Of a stretch of 64,000 bases of DNA, positions 10,947 to 22,195 are shown piece by piece. Below the pieces are notes generated by a model that was not told where the DNA came from, searched no databases, and saw nothing but the letters and a program-made list of their open reading frames with translations. Location: the NCBI GenBank assembly GCA_028622995.1, contig JAJQJQ010000026.1, forward strand, positions 1,736,001 to 1,800,000, given 5' to 3'. The position numbers and the translations under genes are program-made. The stretch comes from Panagrolaimus kolymaensis (lineage: Eukaryota; Nematoda; Chromadorea; Rhabditida; Panagrolaimidae). How positions within the stretch are numbered: the stretch's first letter is position 1; each line of letters opens with the position of its first letter.

Positions 10947-12065
10947 CTAACCTTTGATAAATTTGACACCTTTTGCGATGCTATTTTGGAGTTCTGAAAT
11001 AGCACCTTCGACGAGACCTTGTTCATAACTGCTGAGTTTTCCATAACCAAGAATCTTTTCAATACCATTAGGTCCAAGTTCAAGAGGAGTTGAGAAATAA
11101 TCTACGCCTTTTACAACATTTGATTCAACAAAAGCACATTGAACAGTTTTCTTTCCTTGAAGACCAGAGATTAAAGCATCAACGAAACGTGCACCAGCAA
11201 AGGCCATTGAAAGAGTTGCAGATCCAGCACCAGCTTTAGCTTTAACAACTTCTGTACCAGCATCTTGAATACGAACAGTAAGTTTTTCAATTTCTGATTG
11301 ACTGAATTGACATGATGGTTGAACTTGAGAAAGAAGAGGAATAATCGTAACACCAGCGTGTCCACCAATGACAGGAATAACAGTCTTGCTAACATCAAGT
11401 TTCTAAAAGAAGAATATATGAAAATGCAACCAAAAAGAGGAAAATAGTTAACCTTGAGCTCAGCGATGAAAGCTTGAGAACGTACAACATCCAAAGTTGT
11501 AACACCAAAGATTCGTTTTGGATCATAAACGCCATTATTCTTGTAAACTTCAGCAGCAATGGGAACAGTAGAGTTGACAGGATTCGTAATGATGGCGACA
11601 AAGGCTTTTGGGCAAGCTTTGGCTGCAGCTTCAGCAAGATCACGAACAATACTAGCATTGACGTTGAAAAGATCATCACGAGTCATACCGGGTTTACGTG
11701 GAACACCTGCAGGAATTACGACAATATCAGCCCCTTCAAGAGCAGCATGAAGATTTTCTGGACCAGTATGAGCAGTCACTTGAGCTTGTGTATCGATGTG
11801 AGAAAGATCAGCTCCAACACCAGCAGTATTAGCAACATCATAAAGTGCAAGAGAAGCAATTTTGGGGTTAATTTTGAGGAGAAGCCCAAGAGGTTGACCA
11901 ATGCCTCCGCTAGCACCAAGAAGAGCAACCTGAAAGAAAGGAAATGAATAACAAAGCAAAAATAAAAAACTAAATACATACCTTTGGTGCACTGCTTGAA
12001 TTACGAGAGCTCATCCGGGTGATGCTTGATGCAGCTTTGAGGACGGTTTTGGAAGCGAAGGCCAT
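10947..12065 (-). CDS. mdh-2: Malate dehydrogenase, mitochondrial
   Basis: Exons 11982-12065, 11453-11929 and 10947-11402 join in phase (338 aa). It oxidises malate to oxaloacetate with NAD+ in the TCA cycle. The first 28 residues ([18 protein letters not shown]) form a basic, Ser-rich mitochondrial presequence. The NAD-binding loop is [16 protein letters not shown]. The mobile active-site loop shows [13 protein letters not shown], the substrate site [14 protein letters not shown], and the catalytic His lies in [16 protein letters not shown]. Length matches the family. A TTTTTTTAG acceptor lies 2 nt before the ATG, so the mRNA is probably spliced there, in cis or to a leader. It is divergent from the V-ATPase a gene, with 540 bp between starts. 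Confidence 0.96.
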
Positions 12066-12605
12066 TGCTAAAAAAAAGTGAACATTAACAAACGTTAATT
12101 TTATCATCCAAAATCCAAATGCACGCGTGAGAGAGAAAACGCAATAAAGTAAGAAAAAATAAAGGAGCCAAAAGGTTTTAATAAATAACGCGATTAGTTT
12201 ATTCGAAAAAACCATTGTTTTGAATTCAAGAAATGGAAGAAGAAAGATGAATGAAAAAAAAAGTGTGTTCGTTCTTTGCTGCAAAGACTTTTTTTATCGT
12301 ATGAAAATGCGGCAATACAAACGTTTCATTTTTTTGTTTGTTTGTTTGTTTGCTCCTCCCTCGCTTGCTTCAATTCACATGCTTCTTGCAACGAATATTT
12401 TATGTCTAACTTATTCGATTTTCGATAGCTTTGCTTTTTTTGCTTGCTCACTTGTTTTTTTACGTGTCTGCGTTTTTTCTTCACATATTCATCATTTTTT
12501 CATTATCAAAAATATTTCTCAATTTGTTTAATTTTTTTATGATAATTATTACCCCTCTTTTTAGCTTCCAACGCTCACTAATTTCAATAGCCGCACTATA
12601 ACATA
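12066..12605. promoter_or_regulatory. Shared 5' region of mdh-2 and the V-ATPase a gene
   Basis: 540 bp between two divergent ATGs, containing a TTTG repeat run near 12333-12351 and many T tracts. Core promoter elements cannot be placed from sequence alone. Confidence 0.4.
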
Positions 12606-15600
12606 ATGGAATGGATACATCGAAGTGAAGAAATTTCATTAGCTCAAATCTATCTTCAAAATGAAGCTGCATATAATTGTATTGCCGAACTTGGAGAACT
12701 TGGTCTTGTGCAATTTAGAGATGTAAAATTTTTTGTTTATTGCTTTAAACCAATGCTTTAACTTCGATTTTCTTTAGCTCAATGCTGATGTAAGCCCATT
12801 TCAAAGAAAATATGTTGCCGAAATAAGACGATGCGACGAAATGGAAAGAAAGTTGCGATATTTGGAACGTGAAATTAAGCGTGATTCTATTCCACTTCTT
12901 GATACTGGTGAAAATCCTGAAGCTCCACAACCAAGAGAAATGTCTGATATGGAAGTAAGCGATTATGTTCTAAACCCATGATGACTCATCTGTTAATTTT
13001 AGGCAACGTTTGAAAAACTTGAACATGAACTTCGTGAAGTCAATCAAAATGAAGAAATGCTTAAGAAAAACTTCGCCGAACTTACTGAACTCAAGCACAT
13101 TCTCCGAAAAACGCAGCAATTCTTTGAAGAGGTTTGTTTTACTTTTTTTCCTTCACACTTTTGTTGCTTTTTGCTTTCCTCTTTTGTGATTGTCACTTTT
13201 TGCTTATTTCATAGGACCATCATCAAAACCATTCTGTTACTTTCTCTGGGAATAATTCTGTTGTGGATTTCGATTTTCTTGATCATGCTGAACTTGGTAA
13301 TATGGCAGCTTATGAACTTGTCTCCAGTTTACGGTAAACACTTTTAACATTCAAAAAATGGGCTGCTTTACTAACATACACCATTTGTGTTGTGCTTTTG
13401 TGGTTTTACACTTCGTCGCTTTCCTTATTGTAGTATGAACATGAGCTTCTTTCATGATTTTAAAATCCGTTTTTTTATTACAGAGTGACACCGAGCGTCA
13501 AGCTGTTGATATGCTTAACGCTGATGACGGTTCACCCAGTCACGATAACGCTCGCTTAATTCAAGAAAGAGGCGACGTTTCTGCTAAAGCACCGTTAAAG
13601 TATGTTAAAGCTCCCAAAACAAACTTGAATTCTTTACGTTAATTTCCATTTATTCATCCGTTAATTTTTAGATTTGTTGCTGGTATAATCACAAGAGAAC
13701 ATCTTCCAGCGTTTGAACGTTTATTATGGCGTGCTTGTCGTGGTAATGTCTTCTTACGTCAAGCTGAAATTACTGAATCGCTTACTGATCCAACAACTGG
13801 TCTTCCTGTTAATAAAGTCGTGTTCATTGTCTTCTTCCAAGGTGTTCAACTAAAATCTCGTGTAAAAAAGATTTGTGAAGGTTTTCGAGCTTCTGTTTAT
13901 CCATGTCCGGAATCGCCACAAGAACGTCGTGAAATGTCTATCGGTGTTATGACTCGAATCGAAGATTTGAAGACTGTATTGGGTCAAACACAAGATCATC
14001 GCCATCGTGTACTTGTTGCTGCAGCGAAAAATGTTCGAATGTGGATGACTAAAGTGCAAAAGATTAAATCTATTTATTATATTCTCAACATGTGCAATGT
14101 CAATGTTACTCAAAAATGTCTAATAGCTGAAGTATGGTTTCCTGATCGTGAAATTGATCGAATTCAAATGTCTCTAAAGCGTGGTAGTGATGAAAGTGGA
14201 AGTTCTGTGCCATCGATTTTACATGTTATGCAAAATGTGAAAGAAAAACGGCCAACTTACAATCGTACAAACAAATACACCCAAAGCTTTCAAGATATTG
14301 TAGATGCATATGGTATTGCGAACTATCGTGAAATCAATCCAGCTCCTTACACGATGATTACATTCCCTTTTCTTTTTGCTATTATGTTCGGTGATATGGG
14401 ACATGGATTAATTATGCTGCTCTTTGGTCTTTTTATGGTCTTAAGAGAAAAACAAATTGAAGCACGAAGATTCAAAGACGAAGTAAGCTTTGTTTTTGTT
14501 CTTTCTTTTTGCTTACCTTTCTTTAATTTAGATTGTGCTCACATTCTTCAATGGACGTTATGTCATTTTTCTTATGGGATGCTTTTCTATTTACACTGGC
14601 TTTATTTATAATGATGCATTCAGCAAATCTTTGAACTTGTTTGGCTCTGCATGGTCCAATACTATTCCATATACAGAATTATTGAATATGGTAAAAGAAG
14701 CACCTGAAAAGCCTTTTGTTCTGAATCCTGATGTATCATATTCTGGTGAACCATATCCCATTGGTGTTGATCCTGTTTGGAATCTTGCTGAAACAAACAA
14801 ACTCAATTTCCTAAATTCCATGAAAATGAAAGCTTCTGTTATTATTGGTATCTGTCAAATGGCTTTTGGTATTATTCTAAGCTTTTACAACTATAAATTC
14901 TTTAATTCTCGTCTTGATATTCTTTACATGTTCATTCCACAAATGCTCTTCCTTGGTTCAATTTTTGTATATCTTTGCTTACAAATTATTATTAAATGGA
15001 TTGCTTTCGATTACAAAGTTGGAATGATTTTGTGGTTCATACGTTTAACTTCTTCGTTTTTTAGGGCGGCTACACTATCTTTGGCTATGATTATCCTGGT
15101 GCTGGTTGTGCTCCTGCTTTACTGATTGGTTTGATCAATATGTTTATGCCTAAAGCTCGTGAAAAAGGTTTCTGTGTTAACAATGACTGTAGTGCAAAAG
15201 ATTCAGCTTTCAACCAATGTCATTTGGGCTTTTGGTATCCTGGCCAGGTTTGTTCACTTCTTATGTAATTTACGTTCTTGTATTTCAACAATGATGCTTT
15301 GAAAGTTTATCCAGAAAATGATATTCTTTTCAGTCATTTTTTGAAACATTGTTCTTATTGATTGCAATTGCATGCGTACCGGTTATGCTATTTGCAAAAC
15401 CATACTTTTTATGGAAAGAACAACAAACTCGCCGGGCTAACGGCCATGCTCAATTGGTAATTAACTTTATTTATTTTTGTGTTGTTTTAGAAGACGGTTG
15501 AACTGATTTTGCTTGTGATTGCTGTCATCATGATTCCTATAATGCTTTTTGCTAAACCTTTTTTCATTCGGCGAAAGTATATTCGGGATCAAAAAATTTC

Positions 15601-16496
15601 TCTTCGTTCAAGAACTCTTGAAAGTGCTCATGATGATACGGTATCAATTTTAGCTAATGACCATATGGTAATATATTAAACTGATAGGGGAGCCAAGGGA
15701 AATTTTCACAAAGCAGGCAGTTCATTTCCGTTTTGCTAAAGCAGCAGTTTGGTATCCCTTTTAGTTTTCCTTATTTTTTGTCACCTTATTTTCCTTTTTG
15801 CACGGAATACGCTTGAGTTACTAACTGTTTTGTGATTCGTGGTTGTGGGTCACTATTGATATGCTTTTATAACTCTCTTACTTATCATTTTTTTCAGAGT
15901 GTTCGAGCTGATGTTCATGATGATGATGCTACAGTGTTCCACAATGAAGATGAAGATAACAAAACAATGACTCATGGGCATGGTGATGGCGAAGTTTGTT
16001 GTGCATTTGCATTCACATCTCTTATATTACTTTGGTTTTAGTTTAACTTTGGTGACATTATGGTTTATCAAGCTATCCATACAATTGAATTTGCTCTAGG
16101 ATGTATCTCTCATACTGCATCATATCTTCGACTTTGGGCGTTATCGTTAGCTCATGCTCAACTTTCGGATGTTCTTTGGACTATGCTGTTTCGTAAAGCT
16201 TTCATTTTGGATGGATATGCTGGAGCAATTGCAACCTTTGTTCTCTTCTTTGTATTTGGCTTCTTGACTCTTGGCATCCTTGTGTTGATGGAAGGACTTT
16301 CAGCCTTTCTTCATGCTTTGCGTTTGCATTGGTATGTTTTTTTGTATGCTTCGTTATTTAATATGTAATTTCCTCTGTTTTTAGGGTTGAATTCAATAGC
16401 AAGTTCTTCGCTGGTGATGGTTATGCGTTCGCACCATTCTCGTTTGAAAAGGTTCTTGAAGTTGCTCGTAAAGAAGATGAATCTCTCACAAGTTAA
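12606..16496 (+). CDS. unc-32: V-ATPase V0 subunit a (unc-32 type)
   Basis: Exons: 12606-12722, 12778-12954, 13003-13131, alternative 4a (13215-13333) or 4b (13484-13599), 13672-14482, 14532-15017, 15065-15247, alternative 7A (15334-15456) or 7B (15491-15667), 15898-15993, 16042-16331 and 16385-16496. The 4a+7A form is 880 aa and the 4a+7B form 898 aa. It is the proton-channel subunit of the vacuolar ATPase that acidifies lysosomes and synaptic vesicles. The cytosolic half has [15 protein letters not shown] and [20 protein letters not shown]. The membrane half has [20 protein letters not shown] and MFGDMGHGL. The proton-path helix shows [20 protein letters not shown] with its essential Arg, and the end is [20 protein letters not shown]. 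The symbol is by homology with the one C. elegans a-subunit gene known to have paired alternative exons at these two places. Confidence 0.95.
13215..13599 (+). other. Mutually exclusive exons 4a and 4b
   Basis: Exon 4a (13215-13333, 119 nt) and exon 4b (13484-13599, 116 nt) both begin in phase 0 and both leave two bases, so each joins upstream ..FFEE and downstream FVAGIIT in frame. Including both would shift the frame. Exon 4a encodes an acidic, His-rich linker ([10 protein letters not shown]); 4b encodes [21 protein letters not shown]. elegans unc-32 has three alternatives here (4a-c); only two are seen in this window. Confidence 0.85.
15334..15667 (+). other. Mutually exclusive exons 7A and 7B
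   Basis: Exon 7A (15334-15456) and exon 7B (15491-15667) are phase 0/0 and encode homologous membrane segments: [19 protein letters not shown] against [19 protein letters not shown]. They then diverge into different cytosolic loops. The intron between them is only 34 nt (15457-15490), probably too short to be spliced, which would prevent joint inclusion. Confidence 0.88.
15474..15488 (+). promoter_or_regulatory. Candidate CELF/UNC-75 splice-control site
   Basis: The intron between exons 7A and 7B holds TTTTTGTGTTGTTTT, including TGTGTTGT at 15478-15485. C. elegans UNC-75 is known to act on a U/G-rich stretch of this kind in the equivalent unc-32 intron. A TGCATG, the Fox-family core, lies inside exon 7A at 15369-15374. 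Function here is inferred by position and motif only. Confidence 0.45.
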
Positions 16497-17727
16497 CAAT
16501 GCATTTGATTTTATATGTTTTAAATTAATTTATTCTTTTTTCTTTATCTTTGTATGTATTTGTATAGGATTTTTGACATTGTATGATGAGTTCATATTTG
16601 AACGAAATTTATTTACTTGCATGTTTAATGTGTCATAAATCTTTGAATTTGCTTTGTGTTTTTACTCTTCATTTTTTCTATTGATTACGTTCTTATTTTT
16701 ATGTTAAAAAGGACTTAGATTTTGTTGTTTTATCAAGCATCAAATAATTTGTTTATGATGCTATTATCGTTGCATAAGGATTATTCGTAGCCTTTCGAAG
16801 CACTCCATACTCAATTACAACGGCAGCTGCCATCTTCCCATATATCGTAAAGTTAGTTATTACGATACTCCAAAAAACTAGGACATTGACATGATTTATT
16901 CCGTTTTTTCGCGAAGAAAACAGCGTTTGTGTGTCACAAAGTCTGCATACATTAATATCTCATTCTTTTTTCAAACACAATCCAATTATTTTGTTTACCC
17001 TGTAATTATAATCTTCTCACATTTTCACCTTCAAAAAGCTAAAATAATACTGTAATCCGCTTTGCAATCAGTAACATCCTTTTAAGCAGCATTTGCACAT
17101 CCCAACATTTCACAACTTTGATTGGAAAAGCTTTTTCATCAATTCGTATTTGATGACGGATGAAAAGAATAACAATTGCAAAAAACTCATTTCTAAAATA
17201 TCAACAAAAAGTGAGTGCAGATGATTGTTGTTGGCAAAATGGGAACTAAAAAGCATAGCCCAGAAAGCGATTGCATGGCAAGATGTATCCGATTCTCTCT
17301 GAGCATATTTTCACACTTTAGCTTTGGCGCGCAAAAATCAAAGGGATTTTCAATAAAGAAAGCCCTGAGGAACCCAAAAAACGTAGAGGCTTAGAAATAT
17401 AAACTAATATTCTAATTTTTTGGACATGTAAATATACTAACATAGAAACCTTAAATCAAAAATACTTTTGAATCAGTAAGCTATGTTACAAGTTTCACTC
17501 ATTTTAAATTACTAATGTTATTTTTTATGGATTGAGTATATTGAGAATAGTAATGAACACTATTAACTCGTAGAACGACAGTAAGATCTTTATAGCATTT
17601 TAGTTATTCTTCAATCACCATATATTAAACATGATGATTTCACTGTTTGTTGTTATCGTCATCTATCATCGTATCACCACAAAAGATGACAGTGCATGAT
17701 AGCTTTAACATAGGCTAAGAACTCTTT
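16497..17727. other. Intergenic; one unexplained open frame
   Basis: AT-rich flank of the V-ATPase gene. A stop-free minus-strand frame of about 67 codons ending at a TAA near 16754 contains GKMAAAVVIEYGVLRKATNN, with no plausible start. Positions about 17265-17325 share a short block (AGATGTATCCG and GCATATTTTCACAC) with 34640-34690. Confidence 0.4.
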
Positions 17728-18746
17728 GGCGACACGACACTATGTCGACTAGACACAATGTCGACCAAGCCATAATGTCGACTGGACGCAATGTCGACTA
17801 ACCATAATGTCGACTGGACGCAATGTCGACCAGCCATATTGTCGACCGGACACAATGTCGACCATGGTAAAATCCATACGTTTTTCATAAAAAAGATGAT
17901 AATCATCTAATCATCTTTGTTGTCTGTTATGGTTGCCGCCATAATCTCAAATACCCAAAATCTCAACTAAATGAAAAAAGCACAATTAAAGAAAGAAAAC
18001 CAATTACTCGTCATTATTTTTGGAATTGTTTATAATTTAAAAGCTTTTATTAGTAATCAAAGAATTCACGAGTATCTGTTTTTAATTCTGATATATGAAT
18101 TCAGAAGTGCTTTTGAGAATTCAGAAATATAAAAATATAAATAACAATTAAACATACAGAACTAATTCAGATATTTTTATTAATTCGGAATTATAAGTTC
18201 AGAAGTTTATAAACATTGATATGGAATACCTACTAAAGAATTTGGCAGCCTACAACTTAATTCATAATTAATAAATATTACAGAATGAATTCTGTATATT
18301 TAGTTGTTAATTATATGTGTGAATTCTCAAAAGCACTTCTGAATTCATATATCGGAATTAAAAACAGATACTTCTGAATTCTTTTATTACTAATTAAAAC
18401 TTCTGAGTTATGATAAATCATAGAACTACCAATTAATAATTATGGATTAAACCATTTAAATTATAAACAATTCCCAAAAGAAAATGACGAGTAATTGGTT
18501 TTCTTTATTTAATTACGCTTTTTTCATTGAGTTGAGATTATGTCCAGTTGAGATTTTAGGGAGTTGAGATTATGTCGTGTCGCCCTTTTTGGCATGGGAA
18601 AATTTTCGATAGTCGACATTATGGTTGGTCGACATAGTGTCCAGTCGACATTATGGTTAGTCGACATTCTGTCCGGTCGACATTGTGTCTGGTCGACATT
18701 ATGGCTTGGTCGACATAGTGTCTAGTCGACATAGTGGCGCCGCGCC
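17728..18746. mobile_element. Foldback element, copy 1 (1019 bp)
   Basis: The whole element is a long inverted repeat: left-arm text such as CAATTACTCGTCATT and GAATTCAGAAGTGCTTTTGA returns in reverse on the right. Termini are GGCGACACGACACTATG and its imperfect complement. Each end holds eight palindromic GTCGAC sites about 16 bp apart. The flanks show CTTT on both sides (17724-17727 and 18747-18750), a possible 4-bp target duplication. There is no coding capacity. The copy at 35109-36127 has the same length and looks identical by eye. Confidence 0.88.
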
Positions 18747-19305
18747 CTTTTTAATTAATTAAGTTATTATTTTAATTGTTTTAACTTTTAAACCAGAATA
18801 CTTGTTGGGATGGCTAAAAAATTAATTGAAAGTTTCTTAAATCTGCAAGTTATGTTTCCACTTTTTCATAGTCCCTTGCCACTGTTTTTTTTTATTTAAA
18901 ACCTTTTCTTGGAATGCTCAGAATCGTTTTTGGCATTTTTTTATCGAAAGGTTTTTTAGTTTTTTAGTAAACAAACAATAAAAATATAATTGACTTTACG
19001 TAGTTTACATTTTGGAAACTAAATTTTGCAAAAAAAAATATTTTGTAGCATACAATATTTTTTGCATCGTTTTTATTTAGTTATTTTTCCTAACCTTTTA
19101 ACTATAAACTTACGCATCGCAGTTTTTTTTATTTGTTATTACTCTAATTGTATTACAAATTTAAAAATTTTTAAGCTTACATATGACTCAAAAATCTCGT
19201 ATTTAAAAAAATTGCAGCTTAGTTATTAAAAGCTTAAAGGGAGTAAATAAATAATGTAGGAAGTTGTTTTTTATTATTATTATGAAGATTAGTAATGAAA
19301 TATAT

Positions 19306-20539
19306 TTAAAAAATAAAATTAAGTAAACACCAACCTAAATCATTCCAATTAACCTTTGGTTTGGATTCATTAAATAAAACTTTATTTGCATCGGGAAGAT
19401 TTCTCCATTCGGGCCAAGCTTCATCATCAGGGGTTCCAAGAATCGAAAGGACATTCACGAGTTGATCGATATCATTACATCCCTAAAGACAAAACTATGA
19501 GTTAATAACATTTTTCTGGGACAAAGATTAAAAAGTGTATCAAAAAAAAGCAAAAAAAACATAATTTTTTTGCGTGTTTATTTTTCTTTTTACCGTAGAA
19601 ATTTTTTCCCCAAAACGCAATCACGCAAATTCTTGGTAAAATCTAATTTTAAGAAAATGAAAAAGAAAAATTTTTAAATAAATAAATAATTTTCTTTCCA
19701 ACAAACCATAAATATAGGTGAACCATTTATATATTCAGCTAATACACAGCCAGCAGCCCATAAATCTATTTTTAGGTCATATGTTATTGAACCAAATAAT
19801 AATTCTGGAGCTCTATACCATCGCGTTACAACTTGATGGGAATATATTTTAGAACTACTTCCGGGAACAAATAAACATGATAAACCAAAATCTGCTATTT
19901 TTATTTGGTTTTTATTTGAAACAAGAATATTCTCAGGCTTGATATCCTTAAAAATTAAAGCTTTTTTTTAAATTCGAAGAAAAAGTCTAGCTTCATGTAT
20001 TTTTTTTTCCTGAGTGTTAAATTACTCTTCTTACTCACTCACTCTATGCATAATATTTAAATGATGAAGATATGCAATTCCACTAAAAACTTGAAGGAAG
20101 TAATGACATAAAAAAGCGTCATTTTGAGGTCGTCGAATATCCAATATTATCAACTTTAATGTACTTTCAATATACTCAAATACGAGAGAAGCTGTAGTGT
20201 CAGTAAAAAAATAATCTTGCAATTTAATTATCTAAAAATAAAATGAAGAAAATTATATCAATTTTTTTGTTTTTACTTTTTTTTGTTTCCGACTTTTTTA
20301 ATTTACTTACATTTTCATGATCACAATTTTTTAGACACGTAATCTCTCGAATTGTTTCTAATTGACTTTTAGGATCTGGTTTAAGATGAATTCGTTTAAT
20401 TGCGACTATTTCACCACTCTAAATTAAAATTTCAATTATAAACTTCCTTTTTTTTAATAATTACCTCAAGTGTTCGAGCTTTAACGATAATACCTTGAGC
20501 GCCTTGACCAATTCTTGAAATTAAACCATATTTCGGCAT
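19306..20539 (-). CDS. dyf-18: CDK20/CCRK-type protein kinase (DYF-18-like), 3' truncated
   Basis: Exons 20465-20539, 20311-20418, 20043-20231, 19707-19946 and 19306-19482 join in phase (about 262 aa). The N-lobe has RIGQGAQGIIVKA (Gly loop) and EIVAIKRIHLKP (catalytic Lys). HRD spans a splice junction, followed by IKPENIL, ADFGLS and the activation segment YSHQVVTRWYRAPELLFG. Then come DLWAAGCVLAEYINGSPIF and LSILGTPDDEAWPEWRNLPD, the CDK20 pattern. CDK20 kinases act in cilium length and sensory function. Human CDK20 is 346 residues; here the frame stops after VNWNDLGWCLLNF, losing kinase subdomain XI. No matching exon is visible between the stop and the foldback element 560 bp away. It may be a truncated gene, or a distant exon was missed. 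Confidence 0.8.
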
Positions 20540-22195
20540 TTTTTTACCAACAAAAAAAGTAATCAAAATATAAAAATTTAATAAATAAATAATATAATAT
20601 TATTTTTTTGACCACCTGCAAATTTTTTATTATTATTTTACCTTTCTTTCTTTATTTCTCTTTATTTAAAAAATTTGGCATGTGGCAAATTGCTTTTTCC
20701 TGGGCTTGGGTTTTTTGGCCCTCTATTTTTCCTTTGTCACCATGGTGACGAACATGTATGTACACACTTATTATTACTTTTTTTTTCAGAAATTTTTTAT
20801 TAATGAGAAAACCTTTTATTTTTATGGAATTAATTAAAAATTATTATCGTTTATTTACAAAGCTAACTATTTTTCTTCGTTTTTCGCCTTATGATTATTA
20901 ATATTAATAAAGTTAAGAAAAAAATATATTATGTTCGATGCGTGGTTTTTAAATTTATTCTTCGGAAGAGCAAGGAGTCGCTTACTGTGCTTAAAAATCT
21001 CTTAAAACTAAAATTTCGAGGAACCAATTTTTTATCCATTTTTTCGTTGCAGTTAAAAATCATAGTTGTAAAATTTAAATTTATTGTAAGTAGTTGTAAT
21101 TGTGTAAGGAAAAACAGCGGTGTTAACCTTCAATTTAATGACCTTTCCATTTAAAAAAAAAAAGAGAAAAGAAGCTCCTTTATTTGCCATTCGCATTTTT
21201 TGCAAGACTCAGTAAAGACAGACTTAAAAAAGAAGGAAGAAGAAGAAGAATAGAAGCTCGTTAGGAATTACTGATTATATTTGCTTCTAAAAAAATGGGA
21301 AAAGCCTCGCCTACTCATTACATTTTTTACTGGTGGTAAAAAAATAAAAGAATTTATTGTTATATAAAAATGTGAAAGCTAAAAGAAGCAGGTGTTTCTT
21401 GTGTTTTGTTAGTTAAAAGTGTACTATCAAGAAAAAAAAGTTAATTGAAAGTAGGAAAAAAGCCAAAGAAAAGTATTAAAAAAATTTCTTATTTCTCTTT
21501 TTTTACTTAAATATTTCTAAACCTTTGAAGTTTGTTGTAGTCTTTTATTTAGACAGAGGTAATTTAATCTATCAACATACTTTTTTATGCATGGTTAAAT
21601 AAAAGCGCTTCCTTTAATTTCTTTTATTCTTTTAAACTTCATCCATCTACGACTTTAACTTCATTAATTTTTTTTATATCGAATGGCTAAGAATTTCTTT
21701 TATCGATTACCGTATTCTCAAAAGTTTTTTGATTTAACTTTCAAAATTAATTTTTCGGTTTTTGGCTTATTTAATGACTCTGTTTTTTGTTTTTTTTATC
21801 TCAAAAATGTTTTCATTTTCGTTATTGAACTTGTGCCACTTTTTTTTAACTTAGTTTCACCATCAATTACGCGCATCAATCGCCTTATCCTCCAGGGAAT
21901 TTTCTCTATCAAAAAAAAGGAAAAATAATACAAAATAATAGAATGCTTTCCTTTGCTCTTATTAATATTATTATTTTGTTTTTCAACAACACTTTTTTGT
22001 GAGTGTGTTTGATTATCCTCTCAAAATATCTCTCTTAATAATCATATATTGTTTACTTCATCTGCCTTTACAAAATTATTCATTAAAAACCCGCGTGAAA
22101 AAAAATTAAAGAAGAAATGTGTCATTTTCGTGTTCATTTTATTATTCGAGCTTATTTCTTTTTCCAGAGGGGTTATTAACTAACACCAACCAACA
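20540..22195. other. Intergenic, no gene seen
   Basis: 1.66 kb of T/A-rich DNA between the kinase start and the receptor start, so both 5' regions face each other here. Open frames present are low-complexity Phe/Leu/Lys runs without splice-supported coding text. Confidence 0.6.

Noticed and set aside
11474..11947. 157-codon plus-strand open frame
   Set aside because: Antisense shadow of mdh-2 exon 2, whose protein is unambiguous.
17742..17870. Regularly spaced palindromic repeats resembling a CRISPR array
   Set aside because: Repeats are only 6 bp with about 10-bp near-repeating spacers, mirrored at the other end of a foldback element in a eukaryotic genome.
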